From positions 41,106,194 through 41,170,193 of the forward strand of contig NC_091934.1 in NCBI RefSeq assembly GCF_041260155.1: a stretch of 64,000 nt of DNA, written 5' to 3'. Source of the DNA: Ptychodera flava (lineage: Eukaryota > Hemichordata > Enteropneusta > Ptychoderidae). The notes under the pieces are model-generated. The model did no database searches, was not told the origin of the DNA, and saw nothing but the letters and a program-made list of their open reading frames with translations. Position 1 is the stretch's first letter, and every line of letters begins with the position of its first letter. The position numbers and the translations under genes were made by a program. This document shows positions 1 through 10,389 of this stretch, one piece after another.

Positions 1-2800
1 TTGCAACATCATAAAATACTCACAGAAATCAAACTAAATTTCAAGAGATTTAAACTACAATTAGTATATATGTTCATACAAAAACATGTATCTTCCACCT
101 CACCTCAATAGAAAGCTTTAGAATATTTGTTCTCTCATTTCAAAATGCATTGATGTCAGTCTGACACATTTGTTACACACGCACTGCATAAATGTTTACA
201 GGCACATCAGCTTTGTATGAGAATACCAAAGTATGTGAAGTGTGCTGTGAAAGGACACCCTGTAACTTAATCTGAATAGCTGAAACTACCATTGTTACTA
301 TCCATGAGATCTACGACTTCGTACAAAGAGTACAATGCCCTAATTCAAACTGTTGAGACACATATCAAGCATTTACTCAACTTTTATATGATTAGGAAAC
401 ATGTAGTTCAACTACGCTATCCTGTCAACTTCACGCCACTTGAGAAGAAAAATTCAGTCCAGGAATTTTTCAATTTGGAATGACCATTATGAAGATATAC
501 AATATTTTGAAAGCCTATACATCTACATTAGCTACGGAATTCATTTCTCAAGAATGTAGCTCAAATACCCCAGCCCTTTCTATCCTTTCCAATGTCATTA
601 GTTCCTAAATTTTTGTCTTCAAAACGTAACTGGAACTATCATTGGAAGAATCAAAGTGAAAGATTTCTACTGATAACCTGATAGTAAACTTACCTTAAGA
701 GTTTGTGGGATATATCGTACGATCACAACAAACAATTGACTTGATCTTTACAAAGCTTTGGTCTCAGAAAGCAATTGCAATATTTTCTAATGTGATCTAC
801 ATTCTGAGCAATGCACTTATTTAAAATGAAAGGATGAAAATGGTTTATCTTCTTTAAAAGGCAGTATTGGAGGGCATGAATGATATAGTAAGACAAAGTG
901 TTAAATATGGCACGCAATTGGGTTTCACAACCGTAAATGCCAATGAATGCCAGCACTTTGAAAACTGGCCAGACTAGTCATTCTGCTGAGAGATGTAAGA
1001 ATACATACTTGAGAAATGTTATCTTCAATTTACCCTGTGACTGATATTTTGAGTAGAAATCACTTTGCCTCAAGAGCTTGAAGCTTTTAACTGCACGGAA
1101 CGATACACAGATTTCTTTTGAATTCAGACTAGTGCTTTTTCTTACTTCTACTCTGTATGACTCTGATAAAATAAACGCCTTCCGGCAATGGAGTAAAATA
1201 AAGTAACTTAGAATCAGAAGAAAACTGCTTTGCTGTCCCTTTTGTCACAATGCGTATATAAGACTCACTCAGCCATTCTTGTGTGAAGGAGTACCATAGA
1301 GCAGCAACCTTACCTGCAACTATTGTTTGGTTGATCGCTGTTCTGCAAATGACCCTATACTCCCGAGCATGAACGGCCCATTTGAAAGTTTGAATGAAGA
1401 AATTCCTGTGGTAATAACCATATGACTACGACTACTTTCTCTTTAAAGTTTAAGCAGCGACAGGAAGTAGATTTTTTCACTGGTGAGCAGTTTCCAAATT
1501 TAAAGTCCACCCAGTTTACTGATCAGAGTTCTACGAAGAACCTGAAGTGTGGCTCAAAGGTAGAAAATACCCTCTATTCTAAATATGGTACACTTATTTG
1601 CATAACAATCAAGAGCTTTTTGAAATTCTTTAGTTGTCTAGCAGGACAAGTCCATTTTGAGAAAAGGATATGTGGGTGGTTTACGACACATCTGGTAACA
1701 TGCCAAAACGTTTTCAAATGATGATTGTAAGAAATTCCCTATTTTAAGGTGAGGAATGAAATGACATATATAGACATATGAGTAGGAAAGTCCCCTGCGG
1801 TACAATGTTGACATTGTTGTACTCCCCCAGACATTACATGTAAATATCGATCAGGTCACAGAAATGATATTTGAACCTATGACACCATGATCACAATGTT
1901 AACACACATAACACAAAAATGATTTATTGTTATGTTACAGTTTTATATAAATTGTAGTGTCTATCCTAATTCAAAGTAATGCTTGTCTAGAAAAGTGTAA
2001 TCACATCATCCAACATAAAACTCTCTTTCGTACCACTCCTCTATTTATTTCAGAGTAGCACAAATGTCATCATGGAAATAAATTAAGTAGTCCAGACAAG
2101 ATTGAGGGTACACTTTCATATGAGACTTCCAGTTTTGTGCTTTGAAGAAATATAAACTGAAAACATTGTGGTTGTGAAAGATTTTTGTGACCTTGACTAA
2201 GATTTTTTATTGAATTCAGTGACTACTGACACAGCTCAAGTAGTACAAGTTCAATGACTGGACCACTTACAGTTCTAACTTGCAACTCAACTCAAACTAT
2301 TTATGTTGACCTAACCTGGATGTGTGAGTTATGAAATCAGCTGGGCACTTCTGACGCACTGACTGAAGTGTCTCGGCTCTTTCTGAATCTCTGACTCAAA
2401 ACTGCCCACTACCATTTCCATCATTCAAACAAATCTCGCTCATTTTTCATAATTCTCAAAATCTGTATCTGATTAAAAATCTCTGTAATGTGTAATGGCC
2501 AACAACTCTTTTACCTTTAATTAAAGTTGACGGGGTTTTTTTTGTTTTTTTTTTTAGTTCGTACATGGAGTTCGGTTTGTGTAAACAACATTCAGAAGAC
2601 CTGTCTTAACATCCTGGGAGATGAAGCGTTAACTCGTAAATAATGGAATAGGTGTCCTTACAGAAACCCAAAAGGGCAGCGATGCTTGACAGTGCACTAA
2701 ACATCTATGCATAACTTGTCGTAAATTTACAGCGTGGCAGTGTAGCTCGGTATCGAGGTCGTAAGCTTGTTACATGTAACCTTACATTGTAATGTGGCGC
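1..2800. other. No supported gene
   Basis: AT-rich sequence with only short, low-complexity reading frames. The longest is a 99-codon plus-strand frame near 1.4 kb that shows no recognisable domain, no convincing splice sites and no codon bias. I see no repeat with clear ends here. It is best read as intergenic or intronic DNA. Confidence 0.5.
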
Positions 2801-2825
2801 TACTGGCATCACTCTACTGTTCTGT

Positions 2826-3018
2826 CACTACTTTTCAGAAAGCGATCTCCATGACGGCAAAATTGATCGTTCTTCAGGTCTCGGTTTTGCCGTAAAACGC
2901 GCAAGATCCATTGGAAAGGCCCGCGGTGAGCGCATACTCGTGGCTTGTGCAGCATCGAACATACGCGTCCCAAGGACTCGATTATACTGGCCACTTTTAG
3001 AAGAGGAAAGCCGACATC
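2826..3018 (-). CDS. Possible terminal coding exon, unknown product
   Basis: A GC-richer island on the minus strand contains an open frame ending in SILPSWRSLSEK and a TAG stop. It is rich in Arg, Ser and Pro (for example FPMDLARFTAKPRPEERS), more like coding sequence than its surroundings. A possible splice acceptor (GTGTAAAG) lies just upstream of the open frame near 3018. A possible donor (ACGT then GTAAGTATT) on the same strand near 3.46 kb could end an earlier exon. I do not recognise the family. No poly(A) signal is obvious downstream. This could be the last exon of a small gene or a chance open frame. Confidence 0.3.
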
Positions 3019-3059
3019 TGCCTTTACACATTCCGTATGTTTGTACACAGACAGTAGCG

Positions 3060-4428
3060 AGATCTATGATCAGACAATCGATTACAACATTGTAGATTGA
3101 CTGATTATTGATAATTTGGAGGACGAAACTGTATAATAATTCAAAGTCTCAACATCTGGATTAATTATTTTACAACTGTACTTGCACACAAGAGTTAAGC
3201 CCAAATTGGCCAGCCAATGTCCCACCCACTAATTCCAACACAGCTTGTGAAACTATCGAGTAGCAGGGAATCGCGGTTGACAGTAGGGACCGTGATTTAA
3301 TGCACGTTGAAAAAGTAGAACGGCGGCCCTTGGTCAGCGAAAGTTCCGTGACGCCTCACGATTTCTAATATGAGCTTCGATTTAGCACAGTTACACAGAT
3401 ATTTGAATCATACAGGTAACAATTGAGTTGCTATTCTCCGAAAATCTCTGAAGAATACTTACACGTAAACCCTGCAAGTAACCTTGCAATTTGGCAGACG
3501 ACACAAGTTCGGAAACACTTCAGTCACTGCACACCAGGGTATGCCCTGCCTCGTTTTCGAACGTTACTTTGATTGGCTAAAGAGCATGAGCACAGGGCAT
3601 TTTCGTAGGCATTCCGCGTCTTCCTTTTTCTCTCGAATTTCATACTGTATTTAGAAAAATAAAATATTTTCCTCAAATTGATATATTTACGCCGTCGTTA
3701 CGGAGACATCCGTGTATCGGAGTATTTCAATGATCTGATCAGTCTCATCGATCAACCATATTAGGAGCTGTCATTTGCATACAAATCTACATAAATTAAT
3801 ATTCAGAACGTACTCCAGCCAATAACGCCACTGGATCTGCGCGTCAATCAACTAATTTCTCGCCCTTTGTTATGAAAGTCATAACCTTTTCTTTTCAAAT
3901 GTAGATTTCGGAGTCAAAATCTCTATTTGGGGATGCCCAGCCATATGAAAACATTAGATTACGGTCCAAACTTACTTCCTCGGCGAGAAGAAAAACATAA
4001 ACAGATGCTTTTTTTTGAAATATTAAATTTCGATTTTCACGCCTTCATTGCATCTTGACGATATACGTATGGCAAGTCGCGAATGACATAAATGATATAC
4101 AATTATGACTAGATTTGTAGAGTTTACTCGATGTCTAAGTGCAAAGTGGTGCTATCGTTATACAAAAACATGTCGCGGGTGGATGAAAGACAAACCGCAA
4201 TGCCGGTGTCCTTATCATGCTGAATGGACAGTTTGACAGCCCCATACATTGATTTGAGAAAAACTATGAATTTTCACCGTAGATCTGTATAAGATTAAGC
4301 ATGGTGACCCATCTTTTTGTCTAATATTTGATTATTTTCGTATGTCAGAATTCAAAAATCCATGGTAACTGTTAAGTCTCCTAGTCTTCTATGTGTTGCT
4401 CTCTACCCTGATCTTGTGTACAAGTACA

Positions 4429-4429
<1 letters not shown>
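3060..4429. other. No supported gene
   Basis: Non-coding AT-rich sequence without a clear repeat or long open frame. A possible minus-strand splice donor near 3.46 kb is the only gene-like signal. Confidence 0.4.

Positions 4430-4511
<82 letters not shown>
4430..4511. repeat. (TA)n microsatellite
   Basis: About 80 bp of uninterrupted TA dinucleotides directly abutting the left arm of a perfect hairpin. Confidence 0.95.
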
Positions 4512-4512
<1 letters not shown>

Positions 4513-4521
<9 letters not shown>

Positions 4522-4668
4522 CAGATTACTTCAAGTACAAAGTAATGAAATCTATTACTTAAGTTTCATGCATCTTGCAATCCTCAGACTAGAGTGAGGA
4601 TTGCAAGATGCATGAAACTTAAGTAATAGATTTCATTACTTTGTACTTGAAGTAATCTGTTTATTTAT
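4513..4668. repeat. Perfect inverted repeat, 74-bp arms
   Basis: Positions 4513-4586 and 4595-4668 are exact reverse complements separated by an 8-base loop (GACTAGAG). The arms run from ATAAATAAACAGATTACT into GCATCTTGCAATCCTCA. The hairpin lies in a roughly 215-bp island bounded on both sides by long TA tracts. It encodes nothing. It may be a foldback MITE inserted into a TA repeat, or the result of a palindromic duplication; perfect arms imply a recent origin or active conversion. A transcript would form a long perfect duplex. Confidence 0.93.
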
Positions 4669-4725
4669 AACGCTCTGCTTTTTGCATTGAGCACTGTACT
4701 TTCCCTCGAGGACATCTGTATACTT

Positions 4726-4726
<1 letters not shown>

Positions 4727-4815
<89 letters not shown>
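4727..4815. repeat. (TA)n microsatellite
   Basis: TA dinucleotide tract with one TTTATA interruption near 4761. It flanks the right side of the hairpin island. Confidence 0.95.
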
Positions 4816-4818
<3 letters not shown>

Positions 4819-4875
4819 TCAGTCACATTGGTCTTTTTGTCTCTGCCATGCTTGCTGTGATATCACCGCCACACT

Positions 4876-5252
4876 ACTAGAGGTGACCCTTGACCCGAGC
4901 GCGGTCGATAGACGGCACTATAAACACCGTTGCGATATCACAGCTACCATGTATAATGATCAACATTTTCTGTGAAATTCCAAATCCAATTTCTTGCACA
5001 CAATCCAACTGTAACCCCCGTAGTCTAATCAAATTTAATATCAACAATCAAGCATACATAAAGTGGAAGAGGGTACTTTATTAGTAATATTTTTTTTCAT
5101 TTTTTGCAATGCCAGACAGGGAATTGTAGATTTAGAAAACACCAGGCCAAAAGACGGTCGACTGTGTAATCGTAGGGTCACCGATCCAGGTCAACGTTCC
5201 AAATCGTACAATGTAACACTTTCCTTTTGTCCAATGCAACTTTGTAACCAAC
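4876..5252 (+). repeat. Block A, left copy of an inverted duplication
   Basis: This block is closely similar to the reverse complement of 10016-10385. Shared landmarks include the segment around GACCTGGATTGGTGACC and the GAAATTCCAAATCCAATTTC segment. The two copies differ by scattered substitutions and small indels, so the duplication is not brand new. The short open frames crossing it are probably fortuitous. Confidence 0.85.
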
Positions 5253-5397
5253 TCCACCAACTCCCGAAATATACATTCAAACGCTTTTTTGGCAGGTATC
5301 GCAAGCTGGTAGATAAATACAATATCTCTCTTCGACAAATGATCGCTGATGGCATCGGTGACATTGGGCCTTGGTTAGTGACCAGTACCTATCTAAT

Positions 5398-6318
5398 ATG
5401 GGGGCCCGTTCTGGTCAAAATTATGTTTTATTAATTTTAGTATATTAGAATTAATTTTATGTACACTTGCATTAATTTACTAGCACCTCGAATTATTATA
5501 TGTTTCTTTTAATTAATTTTTATATGCTTTAATTAATTTTGTGTAGTCATGCCGAATTAATTTTATGTGTTCCAATTAATTGTTTCTGCTTATCTTTGCT
5601 GTAATTAATTTTATGTAGTCTAGAATTAATTTTGCTAACATTTCAAATTATTTACATGTTTTTTATATGCCAGAATTAATTTTATGTAGTCTAGATTTAA
5701 TATATTAATTCCTTCAATTAATTTTGGGTTCAAAATGTTTTCACGTGCTGCAATTAATTTAATGTTGGCTAGAATTAATTTCTACAAGTTCTTGAATTAA
5801 TTTTGTGTTCGGTCGAAGTAATTATGTGTGTTCGCTCAAATTAATCATGTGTTTGAGCGAATTAATTATATGTATTTGCTTGAATTAATTATATGTGTTT
5901 GGCGAATTAATTATATGTTTGCTCGAATTATTTTTGGCCGATCCAGCAGTCCTTTGCGCATGCTTTCTTAAATCAATAAGGCGGCTCCCCACCGGCGTGG
6001 TATTATTCAGGCGCTCAAACCTTGATCTGTGAAAATGGAAATCAATAAACTGATCACAAAAACTTTTGTATTGTCTCCTGTCTCAGGGGTCGTGAATGTG
6101 ATTGCCTATAGAACGAAGCACGACCAATTTTGTGTTTACGTCAGACGCGAACGTTCACACTTTTATGACTACACAAAATTAATTAAAGCATATAAAAATT
6201 TATTAAAAGAAACATACAATTAATTCGAGGTTCTAGTAAATTAATTCCAGTCTACATAAAATTAATTCTAACATACTTAAATTAATAAAACATAATTTTG
6301 ACCAGAACGGGCCCCCAT
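5398..6318. mobile_element. MITE with ~160-bp terminal inverted repeats
   Basis: The left end begins ATGGGGGCCCGTTCTGGTCA and the right end is its reverse complement. Similarity between the two ends continues for about 160 bp with few differences. The interior is made of degenerate AATTAATTTTATGTG-type subrepeats, plus a more complex segment around 5.93-6.16 kb. No transposase is encoded, so this is a non-autonomous element of about 920 bp. The target-site duplication is not clear: ATCTA on the left against ATCTG on the right is the closest pair. The superfamily is unassigned. Confidence 0.85.
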
Positions 6319-6411
6319 ATATCTGACTTACAGATTGATATATGGCGGGTGCCACATGTGGGGCAGGATGCGCTTACTATTTTCGAAACACCTGACATCA
6401 CTTTTTGTTGT

Positions 6412-6545
6412 CATTTGGCCAGAGGTCAATATATCTTTCTTTCATGAATTTGACTTTGTTTGTGTACCATCTATTTACTGTCTGTTCTGTGCTGTTTTGT
6501 GTCTATGTTTACAACTATTGTCTTACGAATTCTGACCTAGTTATA
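6412..6545 (+). repeat. Block B, left copy of an inverted duplication
   Basis: Similar to the reverse complement of about 9120-9250; both contain a segment reading ATATCTTTCTTTCA followed by GAATTTGACTTTG or GAATTGGACTTTG. Its order relative to block C differs between the two arms. Confidence 0.7.
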
Positions 6546-6595
6546 TTGGACTATGGATTGGTATGATTGCAATTATTTTGTAACCTTTATGACAC

Positions 6596-6962
6596 CTAAA
6601 ATATCTCTAAATCAGACGGTGATCGATAACACGAAGAGCAACAATACATAAGCTTGGCCAGAAACTTTGAAAAATCATTACCCCCCGGCCCCCCCCCCCC
6701 CCTCTCTCTCTCTCTCTCACTCAAACACACACACATGCATTTCAAAAACAATATACTATTTTCAAATACTGGGATGTACTATGCATTTCAGAATTATTAT
6801 TAACAATTGATAGTAATTCATCATTGTCATGATTTTGTATTATTCACAAAAAAGGATCAAAACCTGCATTTTATCTAGAAAATTGCTCAGTAAATATGTG
6901 ATAGCAACACTCTGTATCTTGCCTACTGTAAAAATTATATACAAATATATATGTTGACAAAC
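6596..6962 (+). repeat. Block C, headless copy of the SINE body
   Basis: Matches the reverse complement of about 9288-9642, including ATATCTCTAAATCAGACGG, the C-tract followed by CT and CA dinucleotides, and the segment around TGCTATCACATGTA/TGTGATAGCAACACTC. Unlike the other copy it lacks the tRNA-like head, so it looks like a 5'-truncated copy of the same dispersed element. Confidence 0.75.
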
Positions 6963-6984
6963 TGAATACTAGTATTGTGCTTTT

Positions 6985-8430
6985 AGCTCACGTGTGCACA
7001 CACGTGAGCTTATGTCGCAGTGATGTCTGTCTGTCTGTGTATCTGTCTGTGTGTCTCTATGTATATCTATCTGTGTGATTGATACCTCAAAAACGGTTCA
7101 TCAGATCAGAATCAAATCTGGTACATAGATTCAATTTGCAAATGGCAAGAACTGATTAGTTTTTGGTAGGTGTGGCTTGCTTACTTTTTGCTCATTTGCA
7201 TAATGATTTAAAAAATACTGGATATACATTGAGAATGACTGCACACAATTTGATGATATTTGCTACAAATGTTGATCACACCAAGATATATCAGCTATGA
7301 AAGATTAAGGGATGTCACGAAAGATAATGGCTAATTTGCATATTAAATGAACTTTCATAATTAGGGATATATATCTGAATTGACTAGATCAAAATTGACG
7401 AAACTTGGTATGTATATTGAAGACTCTACGATTTAACATTATTGAAAGTCATTAGGCATTTTTACTTCATTCAACTCCTAATTTGTAAATTTAATGAACT
7501 TTTGAAATTAGGGATATATATTTGAATTGACTTGACCAAAATTGATGAAACTTGCTATGTACATTAAAGATACTATAATATAACATTGTTGAAAGTCATT
7601 AAGCAGTTTTACTTCAGCCAATTCCTGAATTGCATATTTAATAAATTTTCCCAATAAGATATATATCTGAACTGACTTGACCAAAGATGATGAAACTTGC
7701 TACATTGGAGATACTATAAAACACCATTATTGCAAGTCATTAAGCTTTTTTACTTCAGCCAATTCCTAATTTTCATATTTAATGAACTTTCCTTATTAGG
7801 GATATTTATCTTTATTGACTCAACAAAATTTGACGAAACTTGCTATGTACATTAAAGATACTATGATACAACATTATTGAAAGTCATTAAACATTTTTAC
7901 ATTAGCCAATTTCTTATTTGCATATTGAATGAACTTTCCTAATTAGGGTTATTTATCTGTATTGACTTGACCAAAGTTGATGAAACTTGCTATGTGCATT
8001 TAAGATACCGTGATTCAACATTATTAAAAGTCATTTAACATTTTTGCTTAAGCAAAGTCCTAATTTGCATATTTTATGAGAACATTTCAGTCAACTCCTA
8101 ATTTGCATATTAATGAACTTTCCTAATTCGGGATATATACTTTGATTTACTTGATCAAAGTTGGCAAAACATGCTATTTACATTGATGATTATACCAGGT
8201 TATAACAATATTGAAAGGCATTTCGCATGTTCATGTCAGCTTATTTATAATTTGCATATCTAATGAGCTTTCACAGTTTAGCATATAAAGCTTGAAGGAC
8301 TTTACCAAAGGGAATTATACTTGCTATATAAAGTGGGTATACAATGACAGCAGTCAAAGAAATTAATTATTTTTATTTCAGCTGATTATATATTTGAATA
8401 CTTAATGACCTTTAGAATTAATATGTGGTG
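6985..8430. repeat. Hairpin-led ~145-bp tandem array
   Basis: The stretch opens with a short palindrome (GCTCACGTGTG paired with CACACGTGAGC) and a TCTG-rich run. From about 7320 a unit of roughly 140-185 bp repeats seven or eight times. Its landmarks are AATTTGCATAT, GAACTTTCCTAATTAGGG, GACTTGACCAAA and GATGAAACTTGCTATG. Copies begin at about 7349, 7495, 7644, 7785, 7929, 8113, 8266 and 8408 and become more divergent at the right edge. No open frame survives, so it is a degenerate minisatellite-like part of a dispersed element. Confidence 0.85.
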
Positions 8431-9014
8431 AATATTGTTCATTATGTTGATCTTAACATTTTCAATGAAGTTGCAAACATGTGGCAAAGGTTCAAATTTA
8501 CACATAACTGCAATATATAATGTAACACATGAGCATTTGCAGTTTACATGTGGTTATTACTTTGCTGCACTTGCCACAAGACTGTATTAGATAGCCCTAT
8601 GAAACTTTCCGTTTGATATCCTTCTTAAATATTAACTCTTTTACAACAACCAACAATCTCCAAACAGTTTTTTGTTTGTGTGTGTGTGTGTGTGTGTCTT
8701 CCAGTGATTACAGAACATTTATGCAGTTATTGTCTGTTTACAAAATAAAACAAACTTCTTGTGAAAGTTTTGCGATTTAAAATTTCTGTTTTATTTAATG
8801 TGAACTAAACATTTGCTTTGCTAGTCTGTATTCATATATGATTAGATGTTTGTTACGATCTTCTGCAGGTTTATAAATAAACATATTCACATGAAAATAT
8901 AATAGGATGAAATAAAAAATAATTGTAATAATGTCTAAGACTGACAAGACTATATTATTTTGGAGCCTAGTCAATTAATACTTCTGATGCAATTATATCG
9001 TCCCTTTTATAATC

Positions 9015-9079
9015 ATATTATATTATATTATATTATATTATATTATATTATATTATATTATATTATATTATATTATATT
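9015..9079. repeat. (TATTA)n microsatellite
   Basis: About a dozen tandem copies of the pentamer TATTA. Confidence 0.95.
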
Positions 9080-9119
9080 GCAATGCATCATACAAGATAA
9101 TCGCTATCATACCCATCTA

Positions 9120-9250
9120 TAATCCAATAACACTATCAGCTATTATAAAAATAGACAGAACACAACACAGCACAAACTAAACAACAAAGCATCAGTACAC
9201 ACCACAAAGTCCAATTCGTGAAAGAAAGATATATGGACCTATAGCAGAGA
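9120..9250 (-). repeat. Block B, right copy of an inverted duplication
   Basis: Reverse-complement partner of 6412-6545, sharing the GAAAGAAAGATATATGGACC-side landmark. It lies beyond block C in this arm, the opposite order from the left arm. Confidence 0.7.
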
Positions 9251-9287
9251 CAAACCATCGTACTTCAGAGACTGTATCATGACAAAA

Positions 9288-9745
9288 ATATTTGTATTAT
9301 AATTTTTACAGTAGGCAATTAAGATACAGAGTGTTGCTATCACATGTATTTACTTAGCAATTTTCTAGATAAAATGCATGTTTTTGATCCTTTTTTGAGA
9401 ATCATACAAAATCACGACAATGATGAATTACTATCAATTATTAATAATAATTCTGAAATGCATAGGTAGATCCCAGTATTTGAAAATTGTATATTGTTTT
9501 TGAATTGCATGTGTGTGTGTTTGAGAGTGAGAGAGAGAGAGTCGGGGGGGGGGGGGGGCAATGATTTTTCAAAGTTTCTGGCCAAGCGTATGATATATTG
9601 CTGCTCTTCGCGATCGCCGTCTGATTTAGAGATATACGGATAGTTTTCAATCGGATTCGAACCCACAACATACGGCATCAGTCGCCTAGCTGAGAGGCCC
9701 GAGACAGAACCAGTCGGCTAAATCTCCACTCCCAAAAAAGAGTGG
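9288..9745 (-). mobile_element. tRNA-derived SINE
   Basis: On the minus strand a tRNA-like head contains a good A box (TAGCCGACTGG, 9720-9710) and a perfect B box (GGTTCGAATCC, 9663-9653), about 50 bases apart. That spacing fits a tRNA with a long variable arm. The body follows through 9642-9288 with a G-tract, GA and TG dinucleotide runs and an AT-rich tail. A second copy of the body without the head lies at 6596-6962 on the other strand. This is the internal Pol III promoter architecture of tRNA-derived SINEs. It is probably not a functional tRNA gene, because an acceptor stem closing the head is not evident. Confidence 0.7.
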
Positions 9746-9954
9746 TTCAATAGCCGGCTAAGTTGTTACATTTTTCTGACTGAGACCTTTCAACACGTTG
9801 TAGAGTTCGTGAAGCACTCACGCACGCATGCTCACTATCATACATCGCACATACACACTTTATCGAAGCGAAGAAACGAATTTCATCGCTTTAACTGGGC
9901 GAACGATAACCTCGGGGACAATTCTGTCCACCAGCAGTGTTACCGACCCAGGAT

Positions 9955-9995
9955 AGAAAATACGGATAGTTTTCAATCGGATTCGAACCCATATT
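9955..9995 (-). mobile_element. Fragment of the same SINE (B-box region)
   Basis: A segment around 9961-9989 repeats the ATCGGATTCGAACCC stretch and the adjoining TACGGATAGTTTTCA of the SINE at 9288-9745, with the B box at 9989-9979. The flanks differ, so this is a short second fragment. Confidence 0.6.
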
Positions 9996-10015
9996 TTAGA
10001 TGTCATAAGGTTACA

Positions 10016-10385
10016 AAGTTGCATTGGACAAAAGGAAAGTGTCACATTGTACGATTTGGAACGTTGACCTGGATTGGTGACCCCTACGATTACACAGTCG
10101 ACCGTCTTTTGGCCTGGTGTTTTCTAAATCTACAATTCCCTGTCTGGCATTGCAAAAAATGAAAAAAAATATGACTATAATGTACCCTCTTCCATTTTAT
10201 GTATGCTTGATTGTTGATATTAAATTATTTGATTAGACTACGGTGGTTATAGATGAATTGCGTGCAAGAAATTGGATTTTGGAATTTCACAGAAAATGTT
10301 GATCATATAGCTAGCTAGCTGTGATATCGCAGCGCGGTGCGAGTGCCGCCGTCTATCGAACGCACTAGGGTCAAGGGTCACCTCT
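10016..10385 (-). repeat. Block A, right copy of an inverted duplication
   Basis: Reverse complement of 4876-5252 with scattered differences. It ends near CAAGGGTCACCTCT, which matches the AGAGGTGACCCTTG start of the left copy. Together the copies bracket a 5.5 kb repeat complex. Confidence 0.85.
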
Positions 10386-10389
10386 ATCA

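Noticed and set aside
9412-9678. 88-codon minus-strand frame containing a poly-Pro run
   Set aside because: It lies across the G-tract and dinucleotide runs of the SINE body.
9653-9720. Functional tRNA gene
   Set aside because: A and B boxes are good, but no acceptor stem closes the head and the sequence continues into a repeated body, so a SINE is the better reading.
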